NCBI GenBank assembly: GCA_016793415.1
Contig: JAEUMC010000179.1
Span: 1-14,634 of the forward strand
Source: Devosia sp.
GTDB lineage: Bacteria; Pseudomonadota; Alphaproteobacteria; Rhizobiales; Devosiaceae
Length of the DNA stretch: 14,634 bases
Direction: 5' to 3'
The notes under the pieces are model-generated. The model made no database searches. It was not told where the DNA came from and saw nothing but the letters and a program-made list of their open reading frames with translations. The position numbers and the translations under genes are program-made. Position 1 is the first letter of the stretch. Each line of letters begins with the position of its first letter. Below are positions 7,304-14,634 of this stretch, one piece after another.

Positions 7304-8560
7304 ATGCGGCCGACGGAGCAATCCGGCGACGAGGCGAAGCGATTCCGTGCGCCTGAAGGCATGGTGCGAGGCAGCTGGCTGCGTCGCACCGCCATCGGTG
7401 CACTGGAGTGGCTGCTCACCCGTCTGACGGGCCGCGACGCCGCGCATGGCTATGCCGCGCTGATCGATACGCTGCCGTTCGGGGTAGCCTGCTGGGGAGC
7501 CGATGCGCGGCTCCTGGCCAGCAACGATCGCTTCGCTGAACGGCTGGGGGTCTTGCCGGACGCGCTCTACTCCGGCGCCGCCTACCATGAGGTAGTGAAA
7601 AGCCTCGCCCAGGGCGGCTACATGCAGTCGGTGCGCGAGGACTTTGAGAACCGCCTGCTCGAGCTGCATCGCGAAGACGGCTCGACACTGCTGATCGAAG
7701 AACGCCCGATCGAGGGCTCCGGTTTCGTCACCCTCCTGATGGACGTCACCGAAAGTCGCCGCACCAACCAGTTGCTGACCACCGTGCGCGAAGAGCAGCG
7801 CCTGCTGGCCCGGCGCTACCATGAAGAAAAGCTCCGCGCCGAAGCCGCCAGCCGTTCCAAGACCAGCTTCCTCGCCCATCTCAGCCACGACATCCGCACC
7901 CCGCTCAACCACATTATCGGCTTTGCCGACATGATGCGGCAGCAACCCTATGGCGCGCTCGGCGATCCGCGTTACCTCGGCTATGTCGAAGCGGTGAAAA
8001 GCTCAGGCGAGCGCCTGCTCGGCTTTTTCGGCTCGATCCTCGAACTGGCCGAACTCGAAGGCGGCCGGCGCGAGATGCGGAGCGACCGCTTCACCGCCGA
8101 CGAACTGCTGGTCGGGGTGTTCCGCCGCTTCGCCGGTCAGGCGCAGCATGCCGGGGTGATCTTCGGTCTGGGCGGCCCCTGCAACGCGCTGCTGACCGCC
8201 GACCGCTTCGCGCTCGAGCGCATGGTCTCGAACCTGGTCGAGAACGCGGTGCGTTTTACCCCGCGTGGCGGCAAGGTCACCCTCGCGGCCTATGCCGGCG
8301 CCGACGGCGTGGTGCTCGAGATCACCGATACCGGCATCGGCATGACCGCCGAACGCCTCGCCACCCTGTCGCAGCCGTTCGTGTTCGGCGATGCCGCGCT
8401 GACCCGCGACCGCGAAGGCGCTGGGCTGGGTATTGCGATTGCGCGAGCGATAGCCGAACTGAGCGGCGGGCACCTCGCCATCGACAGTCGGCAGGGACTT
8501 GGCACCACGGTGGCCGTCAGCCTGCCGGTGTTGGCGGAGCAAACGGCGAAGGCGGCCTAG
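7304..8560 (+). CDS. Cytosolic PAS-domain sensor histidine kinase
   Basis: A 418-aa histidine kinase that should autophosphorylate on H195 and pass the phosphate to a response regulator. Order: a basic N-terminal stretch, a PAS-like sensor (about 45-150, ending in LLMDVTESRR), a coiled linker (about 150-185), HisKA with SHDIRTPLNHIIGF, and the HATPase domain with N box NLVENAVRF (N310, N314), G1 DTGIGM (D342) and G2 GAGLGIAIA (G372). No membrane helix or signal peptide is visible, so it senses an internal cue. The HisKA helix and its extension (YGALGDPRYLGYVEAV, LELAELEGG) resemble the PleC/DivJ/PdhS kinases of alphaproteobacterial cell-cycle control; that is a resemblance by eye, not a proven assignment. 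No response regulator lies beside it. Start ATG 7304 has GGAG 6 nt upstream; TTG directly before it is an alternative. Confidence 0.9.
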   Translation: MRPTEQSGDEAKRFRAPEGMVRGSWLRRTAIGALEWLLTRLTGRDAAHGYAALIDTLPFGVACWGADARLLASNDRFAERLGVLPDALYSGAAYHEVVKSLAQGGYMQSVREDFENRLLELHREDGSTLLIEERPIEGSGFVTLLMDVTESRRTNQLLTTVREEQRLLARRYHEEKLRAEAASRSKTSFLAHLSHDIRTPLNHIIGFADMMRQQPYGALGDPRYLGYVEAVKSSGERLLGFFGSILELAELEGGRREMRSDRFTADELLVGVFRRFAGQAQHAGVIFGLGGPCNALLTADRFALERMVSNLVENAVRFTPRGGKVTLAAYAGADGVVLEITDTGIGMTAERLATLSQPFVFGDAALTRDREGAGLGIAIARAIAELSGGHLAIDSRQGLGTTVAVSLPVLAEQTAKAA

Positions 8561-8571
8561 AGTCTAACGAA

Positions 8572-8595
8572 AACGACCCGCCGAAGCGGGTCGTT
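8572..8595 (-). terminator. Rho-independent terminator of the outer-membrane protein gene
   Basis: A perfect 10-bp stem (8572-8581 with 8586-8595) encloses a 4-nt loop that reads TTCG on the minus strand, a very stable tetraloop. On the minus strand the stem runs into a T-rich tail (GTTTTCGTT), so it mainly ends the outer-membrane protein transcript. On the plus strand no T-run follows, but the stem may also slow transcription coming from the kinase gene. Confidence 0.85.
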
Positions 8596-8617
8596 GGTCC
8601 GATGCCTTGGTTCTTGA

Positions 8618-9241
8618 TCAGAAACTGATCTTCAAACCGACGAGGGCAGATGCCGTCGGCGCCTTGATGCCGTAGAAATCGTCATCGTCATAAGCGATCT
8701 CACCGAAGCCGCTTTGGTAGCGCAGCTCGCCCACCACGGCGATGTTCTCGGTTAGGTCGGCGGTCGCGCCGGCGATCAATTGGTAACCCCACCCGCTGTA
8801 GGTGCCCTCGTCGGGGTTGACGCCATAAGTAATCTGGCCGACGCCGACAGCGCCGTAGATGGTGAACATCTCGTTGAGCGGCAGGAACGCCTTGACGTTG
8901 ACCATGGCGCTCAGCGTCGAGAGATCGTAGTCGGGCTCCGTCGTGAACACCCGGTCGGTCCAGTACAGGTCGCCTTCGATGGCCACATTGTCCATGACCA
9001 TGACGCCCAGGGTCGCCGCCGCAGCAAACCCGGTGTCCATGGTGTAGTTTTCGTCATTGACGCCGCCCTCGAAGAAATCGACGTCGAGACCGAGTGAGGC
9101 GCCACCAAGCAGCTGCACATAGATGCTCGGGCTGGTCGAGACGGCCACCGGCTCTTCCTCAGGCATGACGATCAGATCGGCCGCGTGAGCCGCATATCCC
9201 GTCGACAGCAGCAAAGCAGAGGCCAGAAGCAGTTTGCGCAT
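8618..9241 (-). CDS. Small outer-membrane beta-barrel protein
   Basis: A 207-aa exported protein. The signal peptide is clear: MRKLLLASALLLSTGYAAHA, with cleavage expected after residue 20 (AHA|AD). The mature part is made of alternating hydrophobic/polar strands rich in Gly, Tyr and acidic residues (for example SIYVQLLGGASLGLDVDFF and FTIYGAVGVGQITYGV) and ends in LVGLKISF, the terminal Phe expected for insertion by the BAM machinery. This fits the eight-stranded OmpA/opacity-type barrels (Omp25/Omp31-like) common in Hyphomicrobiales. The loops are acidic (YDDDDFYG). Start ATG has GGGGGA about 4 nt upstream. Its own terminator follows, so it is probably a single-gene unit. The exact role (structural or surface protein) cannot be told from the sequence. 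Confidence 0.88.
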   Translation of the reverse strand: MRKLLLASALLLSTGYAAHAADLIVMPEEEPVAVSTSPSIYVQLLGGASLGLDVDFFEGGVNDENYTMDTGFAAAATLGVMVMDNVAIEGDLYWTDRVFTTEPDYDLSTLSAMVNVKAFLPLNEMFTIYGAVGVGQITYGVNPDEGTYSGWGYQLIAGATADLTENIAVVGELRYQSGFGEIAYDDDDFYGIKAPTASALVGLKISF

Positions 9242-9376
9242 TTATTCCCCCACGACTTCCAAACAGCCCGCCCAACGCCGTTAGTCAACCGGCGGGTCGA
9301 GGACTCTCGATACAGTAAGTTGCACTATTCACCTTACCAATCAACCAACGATCGGTGACCAGATGTGGAAGAAGCG

Positions 9377-10087
9377 TCACTGCCTTGTTGAGCCAACCGC
9401 CTTGCGCAGGTGCAACTCGGCCAGATAGTCCCGCAGCAGCACCACGCGTCGCGGCCGGAAGCTGGTCCCAGTCAGCCTCACCTCGCTGATCCCATCCGAG
9501 CGGAACATGCGGAACGCCTCTCGCAAACAGCACCACGCGAGGACGGTGAGGGCACCTTCGGTGTAGACGATGGCCAGTGGCAGGATGGTGCGCTCGGAGG
9601 CGGTGCCGGCCTTGTCGGTGTAGCGGATGGCCAGCGCCTCTTCGCGCCAGCACGCCTGCCGGACGATGTCCATGTCCGGTCCGGCAGCAAAACGCGCCTC
9701 CGGACGGTAGACCTGCGACACCGCGTGGAACAGGTGCTGTTCACGATCGTCCGGCAGGGTCGCCGCGACCTTGGCCAGCACCGAGGTTGCAGCTCTTGCC
9801 AAGGCCGGGTCGCCCATCCGCTTCACCTCGGCCAGCCCCAGCGCCAGGGCTTCGATCTCGTCGCGATCGAAGCTCTGCGGCGGCAGCGCGTAGTCCTCGA
9901 TCAGCCGATAGCCGTAGCCGCGCTCGCCCTCGATGCGGGCTCCGGCAGCACGCAGGCTGTCGATGTCGCGGTAGAGCGAACGCAGCGACACCTCGGTTGC
10001 CTCGGCGAGACGCGCAGCGGTGATCGGCGCGGGCATCTCGCGCATCGCCTGCAGCAGGCGAAAAAGCCGGTCGGGTCTAGCCATCAT
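9377..10087 (-). CDS. YafY-type transcriptional regulator (HTH plus WYL domain)
   Basis: A 236-aa DNA-binding regulator. The N-terminal winged helix-turn-helix (about 5-60: RLFRLLQAMREM, TAARLAEATEVSLRSLYRDID) is of the HTH_11/DeoR type. The C-terminal part (about 140-215) contains the WYL ligand-binding fold, with IRYTDKAG and LPLAIVYTEGALTVLAWC, followed by the arginine-rich RMFRSDG region. Such proteins usually control a neighbouring gene and themselves in response to a small ligand. It is divergent from the VOC protein gene, 71 bp apart, and a 25-bp inverted repeat touches its start codon, so autoregulation and control of the neighbour are likely. Tandem ATGs (10087 and 10084) lack a ribosome-binding site; either could be used. 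The ligand is unknown. Confidence 0.9.
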   Translation of the reverse strand: MMARPDRLFRLLQAMREMPAPITAARLAEATEVSLRSLYRDIDSLRAAGARIEGERGYGYRLIEDYALPPQSFDRDEIEALALGLAEVKRMGDPALARAATSVLAKVAATLPDDREQHLFHAVSQVYRPEARFAAGPDMDIVRQACWREEALAIRYTDKAGTASERTILPLAIVYTEGALTVLAWCCLREAFRMFRSDGISEVRLTGTSFRPRRVVLLRDYLAELHLRKAVGSTRQ

Positions 10088-10112
10088 CCAACTGACAGAA
10101 AGTGGCAGTTGG
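10088..10112. promoter_or_regulatory. Inverted repeat, likely operator of the YafY-type regulator
   Basis: CCAACTG (10088-10094) and CAGTTGG (10106-10112) are perfect inverted copies, and two inner pairs extend the symmetry (9 of 12 pairs over 25 bp). The site lies directly before the regulator's ATG and 46 bp before the start of the divergent VOC gene. Its place in the shared control region makes it the natural binding site for the regulator; this is inferred from symmetry and position. Confidence 0.6.
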
Positions 10113-10158
10113 GACCGGCTATAGCAGGTCGCATCAGGCCAGCAAACAGGAGCCCGCC

Positions 10159-10584
10159 ATGACCATCAAGACCACCACCCACCTCAACTTCCGCGGCGAC
10201 GCCCGCGCCGCCCTCACCTTCTATCAGTCCGTGTTCGGCGGCGAGCAGGCGGTCGTTACCTACAGGGATGCCGGCGCCGTGCAGAACCCCGGAGAGGCCG
10301 AGCAGGTGATGTGGGGCCAGGTGGAGGCCGCGAACGGCTTCCGCATCATGGCCTATGACGTACCCTCGCGCCTCAACTGGAACCCTGGCGAGATCCCGGT
10401 CTTCGTTTCGGTGCGCGGCAACGACGCCGAGGAGATCTCCGGCTACTGGCAGAGGCTCAGCGCCGATGCGACGATCCTGCAGCCCCTCGCCGCTGCCGGC
10501 TGGTCGCCGCTCTACGGCATGCTGCGCGACCGCTTCGGCATCACCTGGGTGCTGGATGTGGAAGTCGCCTACGCCCCTGCTTGA
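10159..10584 (+). CDS. VOC-superfamily protein, PhnB-like
   Basis: A 141-aa protein of the vicinal-oxygen-chelate (glyoxalase/dioxygenase fold) superfamily, PhnB-like branch. It opens with TTHLNFRGDARAALTFYQSVFGGE, in which the N-F-x-G-x-A-x-x-A-x-x-F-Y pattern is typical, and closes with DRFGITWVLDV, also typical. Members of this branch are often annotated as PhnB or demethylubiquinone methyltransferase-like, but the enzymatic role is generally unproven. Start ATG 10159 has AGGAG 6 nt upstream; a GTG at 10102 in the same frame lies inside the regulator's operator and is not used. The divergent YafY-type regulator probably controls it, a frequent pairing. Confidence 0.88.
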   Translation: MTIKTTTHLNFRGDARAALTFYQSVFGGEQAVVTYRDAGAVQNPGEAEQVMWGQVEAANGFRIMAYDVPSRLNWNPGEIPVFVSVRGNDAEEISGYWQRLSADATILQPLAAAGWSPLYGMLRDRFGITWVLDVEVAYAPA

Positions 10585-10653
10585 CCGCCCTCGACGGCGC
10601 CGTGCTTCCATGGCGTAGTGCCGACCGGCTTCGGCAACGCCATGGGGGCACGG

Positions 10654-11382
10654 ATGACTGAGCGCACGGACCTGCCGTTCTACAACGGGCAGCCGGTAGA
10701 GATCGGCGGGCGTGGCTGGCTGATCGTGCTGGCGGCGACGGCGATTGCCTTCGCGGCGCTCATCGCCCTGCCCTTGCCCGACTTTCCGCTGAACTTCATC
10801 CCGGCGATCCTCTTCGTCGGCCTCCCGCTCGGCGCCCTCGCCCTGGTCGCCGGCCCGCACTGGACGGCGCTGTTCCACCGCTATGGCATCAAGCAGTTTG
10901 GCCAATCGCTGGGCTTTGGGGTCCTCACCATGGCGATCTCGGGAGCTGCTGGCTTCCTCCTTAACCTCATCGCCCCGATGACGGCCAACCCCAGCGTGGC
11001 GGCGCTGACTACCCTGGGGTTGACCGATCTGCTGCAGTTCTTCGCCCGCACCTTCATCCAGCTGATCGGCGAAGAACTGACCACCATCCTGCCGCTGCTC
11101 GCCGTGCTGTGGCTATGCGTCAGCCGTTTCGGCATGTCGAAGCGCACAGGCATCATCATTGCCGTCATCGTCTCAACGCTGTGGTTCTCGGCACTGCACC
11201 TCCAGACCTACAACTGGAACATTCTGCAGTGCCTCGGCATCATCGGCACCGCACGCATCGTCTTGACCCTGTCGTTCCTCGTCACCCGCAACCTGTGGGT
11301 GTCGGCCGGCGCGCACATCATCAACGACTGGTCGGAGTTCCTCGGTGCCTACGGACTGAGTCACCTGCCGGTCGGCACGTGA
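10654..11382 (+). CDS. CPBP-family membrane protein (putative intramembrane protease)
   Basis: A 242-aa inner-membrane protein with about seven hydrophobic helices. The CPBP/ABI (Rce1-like) motifs are recognisable: GEELTTIL with E140-E141 (motif 1), FSALH with F178 and H182 (motif 2, FxxxH), and HIIND with H221 and D225 (motif 3, HxxxB). The Arg that normally follows the EE pair is absent, as in some subfamilies, so activity is plausible but not certain. The start is uncertain: ATG 10654 has a G-run 5 nt upstream and is chosen; ATG 10642 and GTG 10618 are alternatives in frame. It lies 69 bp after the VOC gene on the same strand and may be co-transcribed. Its stop is only 3 bp from the stop of convergent glnE. 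Confidence 0.8.
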   Translation: MTERTDLPFYNGQPVEIGGRGWLIVLAATAIAFAALIALPLPDFPLNFIPAILFVGLPLGALALVAGPHWTALFHRYGIKQFGQSLGFGVLTMAISGAAGFLLNLIAPMTANPSVAALTTLGLTDLLQFFARTFIQLIGEELTTILPLLAVLWLCVSRFGMSKRTGIIIAVIVSTLWFSALHLQTYNWNILQCLGIIGTARIVLTLSFLVTRNLWVSAGAHIINDWSEFLGAYGLSHLPVGT

Positions 11383-11385
11383 GGG

Positions 11386-14157
11386 CTAGAGCCCCCGCGC
11401 CTTCGCGTACCATGCAACGGCCGCGCCGCTGACCTCGCCTTCCATCTCACTGATGTCGGCGGCCAGCCGCTCGAAGTTCGGGGTGTTGGTGCGCTGCGCG
11501 AGGAGTTCGCGGAACGCTTCGGTCCAGCCCTCGTCCTTGAACGGATCGGCGAGCGCCGCGCTCATTACCTGCAGCACCGTGGAATAGAGTTCGAGGATCT
11601 CGGCCAGCCGCAGGCCCTCGGGCACAAGGCCGGTCTCGGCCAGACGGCGCAGTACCACGCCAGTCGTCGCCTGCGGGGCCGCGACGGTGCCACCGGCCAC
11701 CAGTTGCGCCGACTGGGCGATGAACTCCAGGTCGATCAGCCCCCCGGCCGCCAGCTTCAGGTCGAAGGCGTGGCGCGGCGGGCGCTCCTTGCTCATCAGG
11801 GCGCGCATCGCCAGCACGTCGTCGATGGTCTTGGCTGCATCGCGGGGGCGCGCCAGGATCTCGGCCACCGTCGCGTCGACCTTGGCGCCGAGTTCGCCAT
11901 CGGCATAGACGACGCGCGCCCGGCTCAGCGCCAGGTGCTCCCAGGTCCAGGCGCTTTCGTGGTGATACTGGATGAAGCCAGCCAGGCTGGTGGCAAGCGG
12001 GCCGGCATTACCAGACGGCCTGAGGCGCATGTCGGCTTCGTAGAGCACGCCCTCGGAGGTCGGGGCGCTGAGCGCCGCCAGCAGCCGCTGGGTCAGCCGG
12101 GCATAGTACTGGCTTGCCGCCAGGGGCTTCTCGCCATCGGACTCGTCGGCACCATCGGTTTCGTAGAGCATGATGAAATCGAGGTCGGAGCGGGCCGTCA
12201 TCTCGCGGCTCGCCATCTTGCCGAAGGCCAGCAGCGCCACGCGAGCTCCGGGCACCACACCGTGTCGCTTCTCGAATTCGCGCCGCACCGCATCGAACAG
12301 CCGGGTCAGCAGCGCCTCGGCGAGCGTGGTGAACTGCTCCCCTGCCCGAGCCGCGTCCATCGAGCCGGCCAGCAGGCCGGCAGCGATCAGGAACATCTGC
12401 TCCTGGCCGATGATACGGGCCCGATCGATGACGTCCTGGTAGTCACGGGCATCGGCAAAGAACGCTTCGATCTTGCCGAGCAGCGTCTCGCGCCGCCTTA
12501 CGTCGTCGGCGAAGGCCGGATCGATCAGCCCGTCCATCACATGGGCGCGGTGGATCACCGCGTCGGCCATGCGCGGCGCCGAGGCCATCAGCGCGACCAA
12601 GAGGCTGCGCAGGTTCTCGTGGTTGCGCAACAAAGCGAAAAGCTGCACGCCGGAGGGCAGGCGCGACAGGAAGTTGTCGAAGCGGGCCAGCGCCTCGTCG
12701 GGATTGCCGGCGCCCGAAATGGTCGACAGCAACGCTGGCAGCAGCTCGGTGAGATGGGCTCGCGCCGCCGCGGCCCGCGTCGCTGCATAACCGCCATAGT
12801 GCCACTTCTTGACCGTCTCGATCGCCTTGGTGGGCGCCTTGAAGCCCATGCCCGAGAGCGTCTCGATGGTCTCCGGGTCATCGTCGGCGCCAGTGAACAC
12901 CAGGTTGCCGCCGCCTGCCGCGAGGCTTTCACCTTCGGCGAACAGGTCGGAATAGTAGCCGACAACCTGATTCAACGCCGCCCGGTAAGCCGTTTCAAAC
13001 GCTGGCAGATCCTTCTCGCCCATCAGCGTTCCGATCACCGCGATATCGGCTTCCGCCTCCGGCATCACATGGGTCTGCTCGTCGCGCAGCATCTGCAGCC
13101 GGTTCTCGACGCCGCGCAGGAACCAGTAGATCCTGGTCAGATCTTCAGCTGCACGTTTCGAGATCCAGTTGGCTGCGGCCAACGCCTTCAGCGCTACGGC
13201 GGTCGGCCGCACCCGCAGCGTCTGGTCACGCCCGCCGGCGATCAGTTGCTGGGTCTGGGTGAAGAACTCGATCTCGCGGATGCCGCCCAGCCCGAGCTTG
13301 ACGTTGTGACCGGCGACCCGCGCGTCGCCGACGTTCTTGGTGATGTTGATCTGGCGCTTCATCGCCTGGATATCGGCGATGGTGGCGAAGTCGAGGTGCT
13401 TGCGCCAGACATAGGGGGCAAGATCCTTGAGGAAGCGCTCGCCCACCTCCCGGTCGCCGGCGCAGGGGCGCGCCTTGATCCAGGCGGCGCGCTCCCAGTT
13501 CTGGCCGCGACTCTCGTAGTAGGCGAGCGCCGCCTCGGTCGGCAGCGCCACCGGCGTGGCGCCGGGATCGGGCCTGAGGCGCAGGTCGGTGCGGAACACA
13601 TAGCCGTGCTCGGTGCGATCCTGCATCAGCGAGGCGAGCTTCTGGACAATGCGAGTGAAGAACTTCGTCTCCTCCCCCGCTTCCTTCACGGCGCGCTTCT
13701 CAGGGTCGAAGAAGGCGACGATGTCGATGTCGCTCGAATAGTTGAGCTCGCGCCCGCCATGCTTGCCGAGGGCAAACAGCGCCAGCCCGGAATTGGCCGC
13801 GGTCGCCTCGGTCAGGCCGCGCGCCGCGGCCAGCCGCAGCAGCACTTCGAGACCGGCGTCGAGGGCGGCATCGGCGAGGTCCGACAGCGCGGCGGTCGAT
13901 TGCGCCGTGGTCCAGCGCCCCTCGACTTCGGACACCGCTGCCAGCAGCGCCACCCGGCCCTTGGCGATGCGCAACTCGCGCCCGATTTCGTCCTCGCTCG
14001 CGGCCCCTTGGCCGGCCTTTGCCACCTGATCGAGCACCGCCGCCAGCGCCGTATCGGGCGACAGCCTGAGCGCCGCGGCGAACCAGTCGGCATGCCGATC
14101 GGCGAGACCTTTGAGATAAGGGGCTGAAGCGAGAAGGGTTTCGAGCGTGACTTTCAT
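11386..14157 (-). CDS. glnE: Bifunctional glutamine synthetase adenylyltransferase/adenylyl-removing enzyme
   Basis: A 923-aa enzyme that adds AMP to, or removes it from, a tyrosine of glutamine synthetase, turning it down or up in response to PII proteins. The family has two nucleotidyltransferase units and both are intact. The N-terminal (removing) unit has SSDIDIVAF with D143 and D145, followed by LGGIREIEFFTQ. The C-terminal (adding) unit has RSDLDFIMLY with D658 and D660, followed by AGGLIDLEFIAQ. Length is close to E. coli GlnE (about 946). I place the start at ATG 14157 (MKVTLETLL). An in-frame TTG at 14211 would add 18 residues with no family look. No good ribosome-binding site lies just before the ATG; instead GGGAGG (14195-14200) and a 12-codon frame overlap into it, suggesting coupled translation. 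Confidence 0.96.
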   Translation of the reverse strand: MKVTLETLLASAPYLKGLADRHADWFAAALRLSPDTALAAVLDQVAKAGQGAASEDEIGRELRIAKGRVALLAAVSEVEGRWTTAQSTAALSDLADAALDAGLEVLLRLAAARGLTEATAANSGLALFALGKHGGRELNYSSDIDIVAFFDPEKRAVKEAGEETKFFTRIVQKLASLMQDRTEHGYVFRTDLRLRPDPGATPVALPTEAALAYYESRGQNWERAAWIKARPCAGDREVGERFLKDLAPYVWRKHLDFATIADIQAMKRQINITKNVGDARVAGHNVKLGLGGIREIEFFTQTQQLIAGGRDQTLRVRPTAVALKALAAANWISKRAAEDLTRIYWFLRGVENRLQMLRDEQTHVMPEAEADIAVIGTLMGEKDLPAFETAYRAALNQVVGYYSDLFAEGESLAAGGGNLVFTGADDDPETIETLSGMGFKAPTKAIETVKKWHYGGYAATRAAAARAHLTELLPALLSTISGAGNPDEALARFDNFLSRLPSGVQLFALLRNHENLRSLLVALMASAPRMADAVIHRAHVMDGLIDPAFADDVRRRETLLGKIEAFFADARDYQDVIDRARIIGQEQMFLIAAGLLAGSMDAARAGEQFTTLAEALLTRLFDAVRREFEKRHGVVPGARVALLAFGKMASREMTARSDLDFIMLYETDGADESDGEKPLAASQYYARLTQRLLAALSAPTSEGVLYEADMRLRPSGNAGPLATSLAGFIQYHHESAWTWEHLALSRARVVYADGELGAKVDATVAEILARPRDAAKTIDDVLAMRALMSKERPPRHAFDLKLAAGGLIDLEFIAQSAQLVAGGTVAAPQATTGVVLRRLAETGLVPEGLRLAEILELYSTVLQVMSAALADPFKDEGWTEAFRELLAQRTNTPNFERLAADISEMEGEVSGAAVAWYAKARGL

Positions 14158-14192
14158 ATTCGTTCGATACCGCGCCGCATCGGCGATGTCAT
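14154..14192 (-). CDS. Possible 12-codon leader ORF overlapping the glnE start
   Basis: An ATG directly after GGGAGGA opens a frame MTSPMRRGIERI whose TGA overlaps the glnE ATG (ATGA). This is the geometry of translational coupling, and glnE itself lacks a ribosome-binding site. Against it, the spacing of GGGAGG to this ATG is 1 nt, too short for efficient starting, and to the second ATG (14180) it is 14 nt, rather long. I list it as a possibility only. Confidence 0.25.
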   Translation of the reverse strand: MTSPMRRGIERI

Positions 14193-14215
14193 TCCTCCCG
14201 GGGACGAACAAATCG

Positions 14216-14232
14216 GATCAACACTGTTGATC
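14216..14232. promoter_or_regulatory. 17-bp palindrome in the glnE / secreted-protein divergent region
   Basis: GATCAAC (14216-14222) and GTTGATC (14226-14232) are perfect inverted copies around ACT. The site is central in the 150-bp region between two divergent starts, so it could be an operator for one or both genes. No T-run follows and no -35/-10 pair is clear. I do not recognise a specific regulator. Confidence 0.4.
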
Positions 14233-14307
14233 TCCGACCAAAAGCCACTGGATTTCCGGCGCACTGCAAGTATTTTCGCCGGCCGAAACTCCTCAGAGAT
14301 CGCTTGC

Positions 14308-14634
14308 ATGCGCACCCGTATTGCCGCCCTCACTGCCCCCGTTCTGATGGCCCTCGCCCTCGCTGCTGTTCCCGCCTCGGCTGCCGGCCTGGACGGCATG
14401 GGTCAGGCGATCTTCGGCAACAGCTTCAACTTCAGCAAAGCCAACCTCGAGAAAGCGCCGGTCAAGGCGATCGGCGTGGGCAAACTGACGGTGCAGCTGC
14501 AACGCACCAAGCTCAAGGACGTCCAGAAGGCCTTCGGCGGCACGATCCGGCGCGAAGGCGATGGTGCCGGCCGCGCCGATTGGCTGTGCTATGGCGCCGA
14601 GGGCGCCAATGTGTGGTTCATCTCCAACGCGCTG
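14308..14634 (+). CDS. Secreted protein of unknown function (3' end outside the window)
   Basis: An open frame of 109 codons with no stop before the window ends. It starts MRTRIAALTAP and has a classical Sec signal peptide with cleavage expected after residue 25 (ASA|A). The mature part (GLDGMGQAIFGNSFNF, then a basic stretch with LQRTKLKDVQKAFGG and later DWLCYG) contains one cysteine and no membrane helix, so it is probably periplasmic or extracellular. I do not recognise the family. It is divergent from glnE. The ribosome-binding site is weak, and the signal peptide is the main support for the start. Confidence 0.8.
   Translation, partial: MRTRIAALTAPVLMALALAAVPASAAGLDGMGQAIFGNSFNFSKANLEKAPVKAIGVGKLTVQLQRTKLKDVQKAFGGTIRREGDGAGRADWLCYGAEGANVWFISNAL

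Noticed and set aside
4673..7945. 1090-codon open frame on the minus strand across pepN and the histidine kinase gene
   Set aside because: Antisense to two well-supported genes, with no recognisable domain and a composition typical of high-GC shadow frames.
9242..9376. Promoter for the outer-membrane protein gene (TTGACT at 9283-9288, minus strand)
   Set aside because: The -10 at proper spacing (TGTTTG) is poor and would place the transcript start on the ribosome-binding site, so I do not call it.
10084..10905. 273-codon minus-strand frame opposite the VOC and CPBP genes
   Set aside because: Shadow frame; the opposite strand has a good ribosome-binding site and clear VOC motifs.
11704..14127. 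807-codon open frame on the plus strand across glnE
   Set aside because: Antisense to glnE and rich in Arg/Gly/His/Gln as expected for a GC-rich shadow; no domain seen.
14158..14211. Extended glnE N-terminus from TTG at 14211
   Set aside because: The extra residues (FVPGRNDIAD...) look like untranslated leader, and no ribosome-binding site precedes the TTG.

Overview
The window looks like chromosomal DNA of a GC-rich alphaproteobacterium, most likely Hyphomicrobiales (a Devosia-like organism is my guess). The reasons are the protein styles (alpha-type GlnE, PleC/DivJ-like HisKA domain, small aromatic-ending outer-membrane barrel), the high GC, and a dispersed palindromic repeat of a kind common between genes in that order. 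No tRNA, rRNA, CRISPR array, phage gene or transposase is visible. Most genes are ordinary; the interest lies mainly in how the exporter operon at the left end is controlled.

Left part (1-4242, minus strand): two full-length ABC half-exporters of 620 aa each, with an apparent transcription order of ABC-2 (4177 to 2315), a palindromic repeat, a 33-codon small ORF with a near-ideal Shine-Dalgarno sequence, and ABC-1 (1970 to 108), followed by a second copy of the repeat. Upstream of ABC-2 is a perfect 18-bp palindrome, CCTCAACCTAGGTTGAGG, placed between a TTGACC -35 and a weak -10 with a 19-bp spacer. This is the layout of a SoxR-controlled promoter, so I infer a redox-responsive drug or metabolite exporter operon. 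The small ORF and a hairpin around its stop codon may control translation of ABC-1.

Middle (4484-8560, plus strand): pepN, a complete M1 aminopeptidase N, ends in a strong hairpin. It is followed by a cytosolic PAS-type sensor histidine kinase with no response regulator beside it and three GANTC sites in its upstream region. A UUCG-loop terminator separates the kinase from a convergent small outer-membrane beta-barrel gene (8618-9241).

Right part (9377-14634): a YafY/WYL-type regulator is divergent from a PhnB/VOC-type protein, and a 25-bp inverted repeat abuts the regulator's start codon. A CPBP-type membrane protein follows the VOC gene and runs tail to tail (3-bp gap) into glnE, the bifunctional adenylyltransferase that controls glutamine synthetase. 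A secreted protein of unknown function starts divergently from glnE and runs off the right edge.
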